Source of the DNA: Plasmodium brasilianum
Taxonomy: Eukaryota > Apicomplexa > Aconoidasida > Haemosporida > Plasmodiidae
DNA: 64,000 nt
Assembly: GCF_023973825.1 (NCBI RefSeq)
Contig: NC_090118.1
Span: 776,501-840,500 of the forward strand
Reading direction: 5' to 3'
The notes beneath the pieces were generated by a model, which ran no database searches, was not told the DNA's origin, and worked only from the letters and a program-made list of their open reading frames with translations. Positions 10,845 to 21,717 of this stretch are shown here, one piece after another (position 1 is the first letter of the stretch; each line of letters begins with the position of its first letter). A program made the position numbers and the translations under genes.

Positions 10845-11200
10845 TTTTATTTTTTATTTTCTATATTCTATTTTTTATATTCCATTTTTTATATTCTATT
10901 TTTTATATTCTATTTTTTATATTCTATTTTTTATTTTCCATTTTTTATATTCTATTTTTTATTTTCCATTTTTTATATTCTATTTTTTATATTCTATTTT
11001 TTATATTCTATTTTTTATTTTCCATTTTTTATATTCTATTTTTTATTTTCCATTTTTTATATTCTATTTTTTATATTCTATTTTTTATATTCTATTTTTT
11101 ATTTTCCATTTTTTATATTCTATTTTTTATTTTCCATTTTTTATATTCTATTTTTTATATTCTATTTTTTATATTCTATTTTTTATTTTCCATTTTTCTT
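10845..11200. repeat. 14-bp minisatellite array
   Basis: About 25 copies of a 14-bp unit TTTTTTATATTCTA, with a variant carrying TTTTCCA. The variants alternate in a higher-order pattern. It ends about 35 bp from the VPS2 stop codon, so it would fall in or next to the VPS2 3' UTR. Frames open through it are an artefact of the repeat. Confidence 0.92.
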
Positions 11201-11233
11201 CATTTTTTCCCTTCAACTGAGGTGCTCTACAAG

Positions 11234-11863
11234 TTATGTCTTCTTCAAATTGTTTATTCGTTCCTCAAGATTTGTAATGTCCACATCGTCTGCTTTCTCA
11301 TTGTGTATTTCAATAACAGATGGTATTTGGTCCAATTTTGTGTTCATTTGTATACCTAACCCCTCTAAAACCTTAGCTACTATTTCATCTTCTTCCTCAG
11401 CCATATCTATATCGTAATTCATAGTATCAAATAGATCATCTAGCATATCTTCTTTTAAAGACGCTTCATTATTTTGTTTCTGAAAAGTATATATTGATTT
11501 ATTAATATTATTTAGGTCTAGATAATTATTAACACGTTTAATTATTTTGTTAATATCATTTAAACTTTTACTTAACTGTTCAGAAGATTTCACACTCTGC
11601 AATTTTATTTTCATAGAAAATAAATGTGATTTAATTTTATTATATTTTGTGATCGTTTGTTTTACTTTTACAAAATCTTTTGCTAGGCTACGTACAAAAG
11701 TTAAATTATTTTTTTTTGCATATATTTTTATATTTTTTTCAATTTGCTTTTTTTCATTTTCTAGTTTAAATATTTCCCTCTCTAATTCCCTTATGGACCT
11801 ATTTAAGTTTCTCTTCTCCTCCCTCAAACACTCCTCCAGGTTTTTAGAAAAGTACCCACCCAT
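11234..11863 (-). CDS. ESCRT-III subunit VPS2 (CHMP2-like)
   Basis: ESCRT-III proteins polymerise on membranes to drive budding and scission, and VPS2 with VPS24 recruits the AAA ATPase VPS4. This is a 209-aa single exon, typical for the family. The N-terminal amphipathic/basic helix with repeated REL/REI motifs (LNRSIRELEREIFKLENEKK) is the Snf7-domain helix 1, followed by three further helices and an acidic C-terminal region DMAEEEDEIVAKVLEGLGIQ, matching the CHMP2 DEEEEDxIVxxVLDELGL segment. The extreme C-terminus ITNLEERINNLKK is the MIM1 motif that binds the VPS4 MIT domain. The protein begins MGGYFSK, so N-myristoylation at Gly2 is possible. The downstream side abuts the 14-bp minisatellite. 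Confidence 0.9.
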   Translation of the reverse strand: MGGYFSKNLEECLREEKRNLNRSIRELEREIFKLENEKKQIEKNIKIYAKKNNLTFVRSLAKDFVKVKQTITKYNKIKSHLFSMKIKLQSVKSSEQLSKSLNDINKIIKRVNNYLDLNNINKSIYTFQKQNNEASLKEDMLDDLFDTMNYDIDMAEEEDEIVAKVLEGLGIQMNTKLDQIPSVIEIHNEKADDVDITNLEERINNLKKT

Positions 11864-12274
11864 GTGTGCAACTGATTACCATGTATATGTAAGGATGTAG
11901 GTGTGTAAGGTATGTATATGTGTACGTAATTACTATGTATACATGCACATATATATGCCTTGAGTGTGTTCTAAGCGGGATCACTAGAATGTTAGGTCTT
12001 GTTCAATCAACCTTCAATGTTTGTTTGTCATACACCCCTGCGTGTTATACGTACACACTTATCCTATGGACGTCTGTGTTGTTCATATATTTGCATTATG
12101 CATATGTTTGCATAAACGGGTAGTTGTTTTAATTCCACAAATGTATTTCGTCCTTTCGCCCGTATTTCCTTCCTTCCTTCCTTTGTTTGTTTCTTTTTTT
12201 TTTTTTTTTTTTTTTCTTTTATTTTGAACCCTCCTGTTCATTCCACCTCACTTTGCTTGTGCGTCACTATGTTA

Positions 12275-12585
12275 ATAAGCAAATATCTTAACGTTTTAAC
12301 GAGCAAATATCTTAACGTTTTAATAAGCTAATCTCTTTACGTTTTAATAAGCTAATACCTTAACGTTTTAACGAGCAAATATCTTAACGTTTTAACGAGC
12401 AAATATCTTAACGTTTTAATAAGCTAATCTCTTTACGTTTTAATAAGCTAATACCTTAACGTTTTAACGAGCAAATATCTTAACGTTTTAACGAGCAAAT
12501 ATCTTAACGTTTTAATAAGCTAATCTCTTTACGTTTTAATAAGCTAATCTCTTTACGTTTTAATAAGCTAATCTCTTTATGTGTC
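12275..12585. repeat. 24-bp minisatellite with higher-order pattern
   Basis: About 13 copies of a 24-bp unit near AGCAAATATCTTAACGTTTT plus AACG. A second version (AAGCTAATCTCTTTACG...) alternates with it, giving an apparent super-repeat of about 120 bp. No open frame runs the full length. Confidence 0.92.
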
Positions 12586-12764
12586 TCTTTGTTTTACTTT
12601 TGTTTTATGTTCATGTTTTCTTCATATCGTTTTTTTGCTAATTGTCGTCTTCCCTTGCTTTCATCGATTTGCCTGTGAGCACTTAGTCCTCAGTTAGCTT
12701 TGTGTTGCCTTTTCGTTCCAAGGAGCTGCTGCGTTAAAAAGGATGAAAAACAAAACAAAAAGGG

Positions 12765-12965
12765 AAAAGAAACGAACAGATATTAAAAGAAAAGAAGAAA
12801 AGAAAAGAAAAGAAAAAATATAAGAAAAAAGAAAAGAAGAAAAAATATAAGAAAAAAGAAAAGAAGAAAAAAGAAAAGAAAAAAGAAAAGAAGAAAAAAG
12901 AAAAGAAAAAAGAAAAGAAGAAAAAAGAAAAGAAAAAAAAAAAGAAGAAAAAAAAAAAGAAGGGA
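12765..12965. repeat. purine-rich AAAAGAAG repeat
   Basis: A strand-asymmetric A/G tract built from AAAAAGAAAAGAAG units, with two TATAAG interruptions. Polypurine tracts of this length can adopt non-B DNA. Confidence 0.85.
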
Positions 12966-13274
12966 AAATAAAATGAAGGCGCCACAATGCCTTTATTATT
13001 CTCAATGGATGCCTACTTGTTAAAATCACAGTGGGAAAAGAAAAAAAAAAAAAAAAAAAATTAAGACAAGTACAGCCACACAACAGATTTAAAAGCTGAA
13101 ATTTAAGATATGATTTTTACGCACAATGGTGCAAATACGCCGACATTAGTATTCCCTTACACTTTTTATTTAAAAAAAAAAAAAATTTGCACAGTATTAT
13201 TGCTATTAAAAGGTGACAAGGTTCCTTTGACCACAGGGCAAACTACGAGGGTTGAGAAGTTTGCTCGCGGAGGC

Positions 13275-13432
13275 TATTTTATTTTATTATATTTTGCACA
13301 GTTTTATTTTATTATTTTATTTTATTTTTTGTTATATTTTATTTTTTGTTAAATTTTATTTTTTGTTATATTTTATTTTTTGTTATATTTTATTTTTTGT
13401 TAAATTTTATTTTTTGTTAAATTTTTTTTTTT
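13275..13432. repeat. TTTTTTGTTA(A/T)ATTTTA tandem repeat
   Basis: Repeated 18-bp T-rich units with TTTTATTTTTTGTTATAT as a typical copy, ending in poly(T). Confidence 0.85.
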
Positions 13433-13724
13433 TTTTTTTTTTGTTCTGTTTTTTCCCCTTGACTGCCCTATGTCACAAGTGGCTAAAGTAATCATGCAAA
13501 CTGTTCAACTGTTGAGCAGTTAAAATTTGAAGATTAATATTTTCCTTCTTATTTAAGTGGAGTTAATGCTTTTTTTTTTATTTTAACTTCTTAAAAATTT
13601 GAAGTATCATTACATCGCTTTTTAACCTCCTCCTCATTCTTCAAATTTGTAATTTAGTTTTTTGCTTCATTTTTCGTTCTGTGGAATATGGAGGAGAGGG
13701 GTTATTTCCCCCCGCTTTGGCCAA

Positions 13725-14553
13725 ATGGCCAAAGATCACCCCAAAGGACAAGATCATGTTAAGTAAGTGCTAATGGGGGGATGCGGAAAAGAACATAAGT
13801 ATGTGTGTGTGTGTGTGTGTGTGTATATGCATGGGCGTGTGCGCTTGTATATGTATGTACGTACATATAATAGTATACATTAAAAGTTAATTTAATTTTT
13901 TTTTTTTTTAATTTTTTAATACAAGATCTGGGTTAGAATGCGCTTAGTTTTAAAATAGCTCGAAAAAAAAAAAAAAAAAAATGTAAGAAGAGACACTTTT
14001 AAATTGTAGGAAGTATCACATGGTTTATTTGTATTATATTGCATTGTATTGTATCACTTTGCACATATCTGTGTTACTTTATATGTTTTACTTTTTTTTT
14101 TTCCTCCCCCATTTTTTGTTCTTGTAAGGGGAATTACGAATAATAATGAAAAGGCTAAGGTAAAACTCGGGAGTGGGCACACGTATAGATGTATGTATGG
14201 ATATATATTTACATATGTAACGTATACACGTATGTATTTCGTGCATACGTATATGTGTATATTGCGTGTATAAGTATATGTATATATTGCGCGCTTGTGG
14301 GTATGTTTGCACCTCTGGTAAAGTTCCCCACATATCAGTGAAACCCTTTGCCTGCATTTCTGCCTGACCCGTTCAGGGGATGATATATGATGCTGTTCCG
14401 TTAGAAGCTGCTCTACTTGGAGTGTTTTCCCTCTGGAGGCAGATGCACACATACACACCACTCATCACAGCACCTTCTTCGCTACAACCATGTATCATCT
14501 TAATGTTTGCTCTTTTTATAATGAAAATTGTTGTTATCGCTTGTAGGAGTTGA
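13725..14553 (+). CDS. candidate three-exon small membrane protein (about 81 aa)
   Basis: Exon 1 is 13725-13762: ATG in an AAATGG context, N-terminus MAKDHPKGQDHV, ending at a consensus GTAAGT donor in phase 2. Exon 2 is 14129-14159, after a C/T-rich tract and TAAG acceptor; it completes a Lys codon and reads GITNNNEKAK to an AAG|GTAAAA donor. Exon 3 is 14377-14553, after CCCGTTCAG; it reads GMIYDAVPLEAALLGVF... and includes a hydrophobic segment LMFALFIMKIVVIAC before TGA. All junctions are phase-consistent. No family is recognised. Exon 3 overlaps an opposite-strand open segment (14500-14844), so at least one of the two is not coding. Confidence 0.3.
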
Positions 14554-14844
14554 AATCTTATTATGGTATTTATCTTCCCCGAATGAAAGACTTCTCTTTT
14601 TTTGAATTTTATTTTTTATTTTTTTAAGTTGATCAGAGTGTTCACTCTCGTAAGAATGGCGATATTTTTCCCTTCTGTATGACTGATCACTATTATATGA
14701 TGAAGTGCTAAACTCTTGTTTTACATTACTATGTACGTTACTATATACGTTGCTATGTACTTTACTATTTACGTTAATATTTTCTTTTCCTTTTGTGCTG
14801 CTATATATGTTGTATTGTTTTTTTTTTTTTTTTTTTTTTTTCAT
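14500..14844 (-). other. open segment with HSNVYSNV repeats, possible extra C-terminal exon
   Basis: Open on the minus strand from a poly(A) stretch to a stop at 14500, low-complexity and charged (VHSNVYSNVHSNV, then Ser/Lys/Asp-rich). It resembles the tail of the neighbouring gene at 14884-17208 in composition. However, the available acceptors (TATAG, AAAAG) do not match the phase of the GTAAGA donor at 14898. It is either an exon disguised by a homopolymer miscount or not coding. Confidence 0.3.
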
Positions 14845-14883
14845 TTTTTATTAATATTACTTCCTTGTGTGCATTATGCTCAT

Positions 14884-17208
14884 TTATATACCTCTTACTT
14901 TTTTTTTTTTTTTTTTGTTCTGCACATATTGTGTTGACGAGTTTTGCGCGGATGAACTACGGTTCTTTTCTAAATCGGAGTAGCTGTCATCAAAATTTAC
15001 TGACAGATTTTTCCTCATTAACTCATCTTTCTCCCTCTTTTTTGATATATGCTTCTCTGTTAGCTTCCTATGTGTATGTGTTTTCCCCCTCTCTTGGTGC
15101 CTTTTCTTTCTTCTGTTTTTTCTGTCCTCTTTGGCCATCTCTTTTTTAAAAATTTCCTCGTTTTCTAATAATCGTTTGTACCTTCTTTTTCTTATGTCCT
15201 CTTTTTCCTTTTTCCTTTTTTCATATTTCATTTGCTTAATTTTTTTTTTTTCGTCATTTTTTCTTTTTCTTTCTTGCTTTTCTCTGTATGTCTGATCGAT
15301 AAGCTGTTGGTCTTTTCGAAAAGTTAAAACTATATAAGTGATTACCTTCTTCACCTTGCGTATTATTTTTTTAAAAATTTTGATGAACTTACCAGGTATT
15401 CGTATCATAACTCTATACATATCCTCAAGTTTCCACATAATTAACATTCTAGTAGTCTTCAATTTGTGAAATAAACTCATCTTTATTATAACGTTCCTAC
15501 ATATAGGCATACTAGGAATAACAAATATAAAAAAAGCCAACACAACAAAAACAAATAAAATCATTTTTATAATATTTTCCGCTCTTGTTATATAGGAGAA
15601 TATCTTCCTTCTATATATGTACAGGTTGTCCTCTACATCATCCAGGAGATACAGTTGTTTTATGTGGTTTTCAAGAACATTTTCGGGAACGTTATAGGTT
15701 AGGACCATGTTGAAGATAACATTTGTGCTTGCCCCTTCTTCCACCGTCTCTTCCACTACACTGAAAAGAAAATGCTCTTCACTGTACCCCTCGTGCGAGT
15801 CGTGTGGATTGTGTTTTCCATGCGCATCCTGCTTGTCATGTTTGCCCTGTTGTGCTCCTTTGTAGCTTATCTTTTCACGTATGTATCCTCTTTTTTTCTC
15901 CCTCACCTGCGCTTGGGTTTGTTCCTGTACCCCTAAAACCTCTGTATCTTTCTCTTCCCAATTCTTTGCTTCTCCTTCTGCTTCTTCCCCTTCCCGCTTC
16001 TTTACCTCCCGCGTAATTACAACACTACAAGGTGTCACGAGAAGGTCAACAATGGGTTCAAATTTTATCGTTATCGTGGATTCACACGTTTTGCACAAAA
16101 ACATTTTTCTTCTTAAAGTAGACATATCATGAACAATTCTCTTATTACAGTTTATGGAAATATTTAATTCTTTGTCTACGTTCTCTTCATTCCATATGCT
16201 TATATATATAGTACAGTGTTTGTATAATTCATTATTAAAATCATAACAGTTACTTAAACTGTGCACGAATGATACGGACTCACCTTTTTTTTGTTCATCA
16301 TAATATATATTTAACTCTTCATTATTGTCAGATATTATTTCGATGAAGTTATGCTCTTTTTTTTCTAAAACGACATAGTAGTTGTTTTCTACGTGCTCCA
16401 TGATGTTTTTCCCACCATTTAATGGGGATTCCTCTCCTCTAAGCTGGCCATCTAAGTCCGCGTCTACATCTGCATCTACATCTGCGTCTACATCTGCGCC
16501 TACATCTGCATCTACATCTTCGTCTACATCTGCGTCTACATCTGCGCCTACATCTGCGTCTACATCTGCGCCTACATCTGCATCTACATCTGCGCCTACA
16601 TCTGCGTCTACATGTACGCCTGCATCTTCACTGATACCATCTTCCATCTTCCCTTCTTTTCTGCTCTCATTTGGCCCTTCGGCCTCTAGACCAGCTGCAA
16701 ACAGATCTGTGTACACGTTATGTGCGTCTTTATAACTGCTCAAATGGGACTTCTTTATCATAAAAAAGGAATAATTATAAAGTAATAATTTCTTATGATC
16801 CAGCTGTTTTTCTAAGTTGACAAAATGGTCCAGTTGTTTCTTAAAACAGTAATTTCTTTCATGTGAACAAAGTCCTTTTTGCTTATTCCAGACACTTGGG
16901 TAAGAAGTTAATGTATTGCACTCCCCTCCTTTTTCATTAACGTAGTCAGGATGAACAACCAGAGAACCCTTCAAAATGTTACCATCTCAAGTTGGTACAG
17001 GCAGGAAAAGAAAGCATGTGAAGCGATATATTAGAAAGACAAAAGCAAAGATCGAAGCAATGAACGGAGCAAAACACGAAGCAAAAGCACGCACGGAAAT
17101 AATGATAAAAAGGCAGTTGCACAATCTTGGCACGTGTGTTTGAAAAAGGGTGTGCAAATTTTTTAGAAAAGCTAATGAATTAACACCTGTAAAGGATTCC
17201 TTCAACAT
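14884..17208 (-). CDS. lineage-specific membrane protein with Asp-rich repeats and a charged C-terminal tail
   Basis: About 707 aa. The long exon is 16985-14884. A 22-bp first exon (17208-17187, MLKESFT plus one base, donor CAG|GTGTTA) joins it in phase at 16985, because no ATG precedes the conserved-looking start [16 protein letters not shown] within the long exon. In order: Cys-containing N-terminal region, an Ala/Asp/Val repeat (GADVDADV units, DNA 16455-16620), a probable beta-rich domain with a CKTC motif (residues roughly 230-340), one strong membrane segment [20 protein letters not shown] near residue 470 (DNA about 15580-15520), and a Lys/Arg/Glu-rich coiled tail of about 200 residues. 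The architecture suggests a single-pass protein with a large lumenal part and a cytosolic tail. I do not recognise it. The stop lies just beyond a run of A codons, so the true C-terminus may differ. Confidence 0.75.
16455..16620. repeat. in-frame ACATCTGCGTCT minisatellite
   Basis: 6/12-bp units (TACATCTGCGTC and variants) encoding the Asp-Val-Asp-Ala and Gly-Ala-Asp-Val repeats of the membrane protein on the minus strand. The period is a multiple of three, so length changes keep the frame. Confidence 0.9.
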
Positions 17209-17720
17209 TATCTGAAGTGAGGATGCACACAGACATAGGTATGTATGTATATATATAAATATGTATATATGTTAATATGACAATAAGGCAAATATATGGA
17301 TGTTGTAAGTGAAACACTAGTGCGACATGATAATTTTTCAGTGCATTTATTGAAAAATTATTTTTATGTATTACTCTTTCTTTAAATATGTCTGCATCTA
17401 TAAAAAGATAATTCCCTTCAATGGAATCGCCCTAATGTGGAGAAGTGCATGATGTATTATATCAGACTGCACTATACTTATGGCTTAACAGCAACGGTAC
17501 TTGTAGCCTCTCAACACTACTAATTATGCCTTTCTAATTTTCTCATTGACGCACATCTTTCAAATGCAGCTTATTTACTTTGTAAGTCTTTTCAGCATGA
17601 AACTTTATTTTTACATTAAATATTTCTAAAAAGAAAATAATGTTATGTGTTAACGAAATGTTTTTCCAGAAAATTTGTCTATCAGTCTTCTTTTTTTATT
17701 TTTTTATTTTATTTTTTTTA
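17209..17720. other. intergenic, no feature seen
   Basis: Ordinary A+T-rich spacer between two minus-strand genes: the 5' flank of the membrane-protein gene and the 3' flank of the 11-exon gene. It includes short ATGTATATA tracts. Confidence 0.5.
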
Positions 17721-19264
17721 TCATATCATACCATCATCTATTTCATAATTCGAGGGGTCTAAGAGGTACGTCTTTCTCTCTAGCGCCGATTTGTCCTTTA
17801 TGAAGGATACGCAGGGAAAGAGCAAAAGGAGAAGAGGAGAAAAAAAAAAAAAAAGAAAAGAAAAGAAAAAAACTTTTTAAATAAAGTATGCTTTCATTTT
17901 TCACTTTTATTAATTTATTACTTTTCTTTTTTTTTCTTTTTTTTTTTCGTCCATTTTTCGCTTATTTTTCTTTCGGCTGTTTTTACGTTCATATTTATAA
18001 AGAGTTCATCATTAAAATCTGAGGGAAAAAAGGAGGGGGAGGGGGAAAAAAAAAAAAAATAAATAAAAAAAATAAAAAAAGATAAAATAAAAGTGAGGCT
18101 AAAAAAGGTATAGGCGATAGAACAATATAACTAATAATAGGTATCCTCTGCAGTGTTGCAAAGAAGACAAACTATACCGAACTGCTGCAAGGTAACATTT
18201 AACATAAAAAAGCTTGAATTCTGCTGAATGTAAAACTCATGATATATTTTTTCTTTTTTTTTCAAGCAGGACAGTGTCAAGAGGATGCCCTTTTCTTGGT
18301 CTATTAAAAAAGACAAAAGGAGAAGGGATAAAGGAAAAAGAAAAAAAATAAACATAACAGAATAAGACAAAACAAACGTAACAGAATAAGACAAAACAAA
18401 CGTAACAGAATAAGACAAAACAAACGTAACAGAACAAGACAGAACAAACAAAACGAAATAACAATTTTAACTGCTATAATACGGATGAGCTATGAATAAA
18501 ACCCCGTAAGTAAAATAAAAATTTAAACACTTAAAACATAAATGCACTTAAAGCAAAAATTTTGCGTGTATACCTTTTTTGTCGTAAAGGAATTTCGCTC
18601 TTTTGTATTTTAAATGAGAATATAAAGGGAATGTAGGATATTGACTGCAATAACAACAGTAACACGTTCGATGATCGTCCTCATTTTCGTGTAATTGTTT
18701 TTTCTCTTGGCAAAATTCTTTTAAACTTTTATTCTTTATTTCACTTTTTTTAAATGATATTAATTTCTCGAAATGTTTCAAAGGCACATCCTTTAATGAG
18801 GGAAAAAATTTGTAAAACTCTGAAGAATTGTTTATCGTCTCTCGTGTTAAGCTAGTAAGACATGCATACGTGTATGCGTGTGCGTGTGTGCATGGGCACT
18901 GGCATGTGCGCTTATACATATATATGTACGAATATATGTACGCATGTATGTACGCATGTATGTATGTATATACGTATGTATGCATGTACACATGTACATA
19001 TCACGGTAGGTGCAACTCTGCGTGGAGTGAAAAACACATTTTTTTAAAAATATTCATTATTAACATAAACATATTTAATGGGGTATATGACAGTAGATCT
19101 GTATATTTCTTCAACATATAAGAGAAAATTTCTAAATGGAGAGCCCTCAGGTCTACGAACTACATATCTCTGTTTCTGTCATGTTTAAAAGGAGAAATAC
19201 ATAAAATAGTGAAATGTTTTAATGCACTGTGTTACCTATTATACATACATACATACATACATAC

Positions 19265-19350
<86 letters not shown>

Positions 19351-20892
19351 GCTTATATGTATATGCTCTATAATGACACGTTCGCGTTGCGTGTGCTTTT
19401 TTCTATTCATTTTCGTTTTTATCTTTTAGAGACATTCTTAAAATATAAAGTGTACGTATTATCTTTGTTAGTTGGCTTGGAATTTTCAACTGTTCGAGAA
19501 ATATTTAGTTGTAGAAACAAAAAAAGCGCAACGATACACATGCTCAACCAACCCATGTATGTGTATCTTTTTTTTTTTTTTCTACTATAATTTTTGTGGT
19601 ACAATGCTTTTTTTTTTTTTTTTTTTAAGCCTTATACACCTTTTTGAATGTTAAAAAAAAAAAAAAAAAAAAAATATGCAAATATGCAAAAATTATGAAC
19701 AGTACATAATTTTTGTTCTCTTCTTAGGTTGTTTTAGTATTTTGGCTAGTTCGCATGTTCATTTGTTCGTATGTTCATATATTCGTATGTTCATATGTTC
19801 ATATGTTCATGTGTTAATATGATAATTTGTTCACTTGATCATGTGCTCGCGCTATTATTTTCCACTCCTTTTTGCTGCATTTTTGCCATTCGCTTTATAC
19901 CGCTGGGGTTGGAATCAATTATAAAATGGAAAGCCTTACATAGGGGCTTGTGTAGATAAAGATATATACATATGGGTGTTAATAAAACAAACAAAAAAAA
20001 AAGGACTCAAATTTATTCATATTTCAATATAATTTACTTTCTATCAAAATATCATATGTTCAGGTAAAAAAAAAAAAAAAAAAAGGGGGAAATTTTTTTT
20101 TGCGTATTTTTCTCCTGAACATTTGCAAAAGATGTGTGCAAAAAAGTAGATAAATATAGAGAAAAAAAAAAAAAAAAAAAAAAAAAAACTTCCTCTTCCT
20201 TTTTTTCTTGCACTTTAATAAAAACAAACATTAAATAATTTAACGTTTTTAAAACAGCTTTTACATAATGCAATAATATGAACACCACGGGTATGATATT
20301 AGGATATACTGTCTGATATGTGGAATGATGAATGGAAGCACATACTAAAGAGAAAATATGCTTTCGTAAAATTCCTTGAAGGGATGGTATGTTAACAACA
20401 CATGACTTTAAAACTTTATATATATATTTGTATTAATATATTTATATATGTGTATATGTACACATGTACACGTATATATATGCACACTTTTTTGTCTTTA
20501 ATCGGGCCAACGTATACGAAAAGGCAGTAAACCCAAATTCTTTCATTGTGTATTTCTTAGTACTATCGGATAATTGATGAAGTTTGATCCGAAGCCTCAG
20601 GGAAGAATCACTTGCATGTAATGGGTCATAATGTATACACATATACGCATACATATACTCACGTTTGGTTTTCTACTTGCCCTTTTGCTTTCCCTATTTT
20701 TCTAGCTTGTTCTTAAGGGTGCCTCAACAATTAGTTAAAAGCCTTAAAGCTTGAACCATTTAAAAAAAAAAAAAAAAAAAAAGCAATAGAGATGTTATAC
20801 TTGCTCTAAATTTTATTTTCTTCTATTACCATTAGCTGAATCAAGCATCAGATAACACTTGCTTTCTCTTTCTTTAATTTCACATTTTCCAT
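17721..20892 (-). CDS. unrecognised 11-exon gene (about 342 aa), reconstructed from splice phases
   Basis: Exons, 5' to 3' on the minus strand: 20892-20859, 20693-20663, 20610-20486, 20344-20214, 19946-19901, 19489-19434, 19175-19065, 18838-18574, 18300-18178, 18018-17987, 17795-17721. The sum is 1029 bp, and all ten introns are phase-consistent (phases 1,2,1,0,1,0,0,1,1,0). Readable segments: DSSLRLRIKLHQLSDSTKKY (exon 3), a hydrophobic TVYPNIIPVVFILLHYVKAV (exon 4), PLCKAFHFIIDSNPS (5), KQRYVVRRPEGSPFRNFLLY (7), a Cys-rich TCYCCYCSQYP (8), and a last exon with LERKTYLLDPSNYEIDDGMI then TGA. Introns carry (TA)n tracts, a 24-bp minisatellite and poly(T), none of which interrupt exons. I do not recognise the family. 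It could be a small cytosolic or nuclear scaffold; the hydrophobic exon 4 may be buried core rather than membrane. The gene is likely real; individual boundaries (start of exon 8, end of exon 3) are less sure. Confidence 0.65.
18355..18436. repeat. 24-bp minisatellite in an intron
   Basis: About 3.5 copies of CAGAATAAGACAAAACAAAC plus GTAA, inside intron 8 of the 11-exon gene. Confidence 0.9.
19232..19350. repeat. CATA and TA dinucleotide tract in an intron
   Basis: Six CATA units followed by about 45 TA dinucleotides, within intron 6 of the 11-exon gene. Confidence 0.9.
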
Positions 20893-21717
20893 TATTCTAA
20901 AGGAGTAAAAAAAAAAAAAAAAAAAAATTATTTTGAGAGGATATAATAAATATTCTGAATGAAATAATTTTTTTTTTGTTTATTTTCTATTTTTTGTTTA
21001 TTTTATTTTTTTGTTTATTTTATTTTTTTGTTTATTTTATTTTTTTGTTTAATTTATTTTTTTGGTTTTTTCTTTTCTATTGTACTGTTTATTTTTACTC
21101 CCCATTTTCAAACCTTTACATAAAAAGTGTATTTCGGTATAACTAAAGCGTTCCTGCATTTTGTACACCTTAGTGAGGAAAAACAAAAAAAAAAATAATA
21201 ATAATAAAAAAAAAAAAAACAGACAAAATAAATGAAAGCAAAATAAAGCAATGTAAAATCAGATAAACAAAAAAAAAAAAAAAAAAGCAAAGAAACGAAA
21301 CGAAATATAATAACGACACAAGGATAAACGAATAATAGAAGGTTAAAGGGAAAATTTTAATTAAAAGGAGGAATAAAGTCCAAGTAGAACAATCATGCGT
21401 ATTAAATAAACAAATTAAGAGGCTGCAAAAATATGTAAAATTTCTTTCTCTCATTTTACTTTAAAAAATATAAACAAATTTCTTTTTTTTCTGAAATTTA
21501 CATATATAGTTTTTGTGTTTTGTTTTTTTTTTATTATTTTTTTTTTGGAGGGGTTTTTATTTTGTTTTATTTATTTATTTTTTTTTTTTTTTTGTTTTGT
21601 ATTCTTTTTGGTCATTTTATTCCTTTTAGCCATTCTTTGTTATCTTCATCCTCTTCATCATCTTCTTTTTTTTTTTTTGTATGTTATTATCATTTTTAAC
21701 ATTATCTATGTAAAAGT
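20893..21717. other. divergent intergenic region
   Basis: Upstream of both the 11-exon gene (-) and the EF-hand gene (+). It carries poly(A), a TTTATTTTATTTTTTTG repeat (20965-21065) and long T-rich tracts just before the EF-hand ATG. No coding segment is supported. Confidence 0.5.

Larger units (their letters stand above)
11864..13724. other. intergenic region rich in minisatellites
   Basis: No gene supported. It contains TA/GTA tracts, a 24-bp array (12275-12585), a purine-rich GAAAA array (12765-12965) and a TTTTTTGTTA array (13275-13430). Frames open across the purine and pyrimidine tracts are produced by the repeats. Confidence 0.55.

Noticed and set aside
10797..11417. 206-codon plus-strand open frame of Phe/Ile/Tyr repeats
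   Set aside because: Produced entirely by the 14-bp minisatellite and the antisense of VPS2; no protein-like segment.
12275..12585. Regular direct repeats resembling a CRISPR array
   Set aside because: The units are contiguous with no unique spacers, and the genome is eukaryotic; it is a minisatellite.
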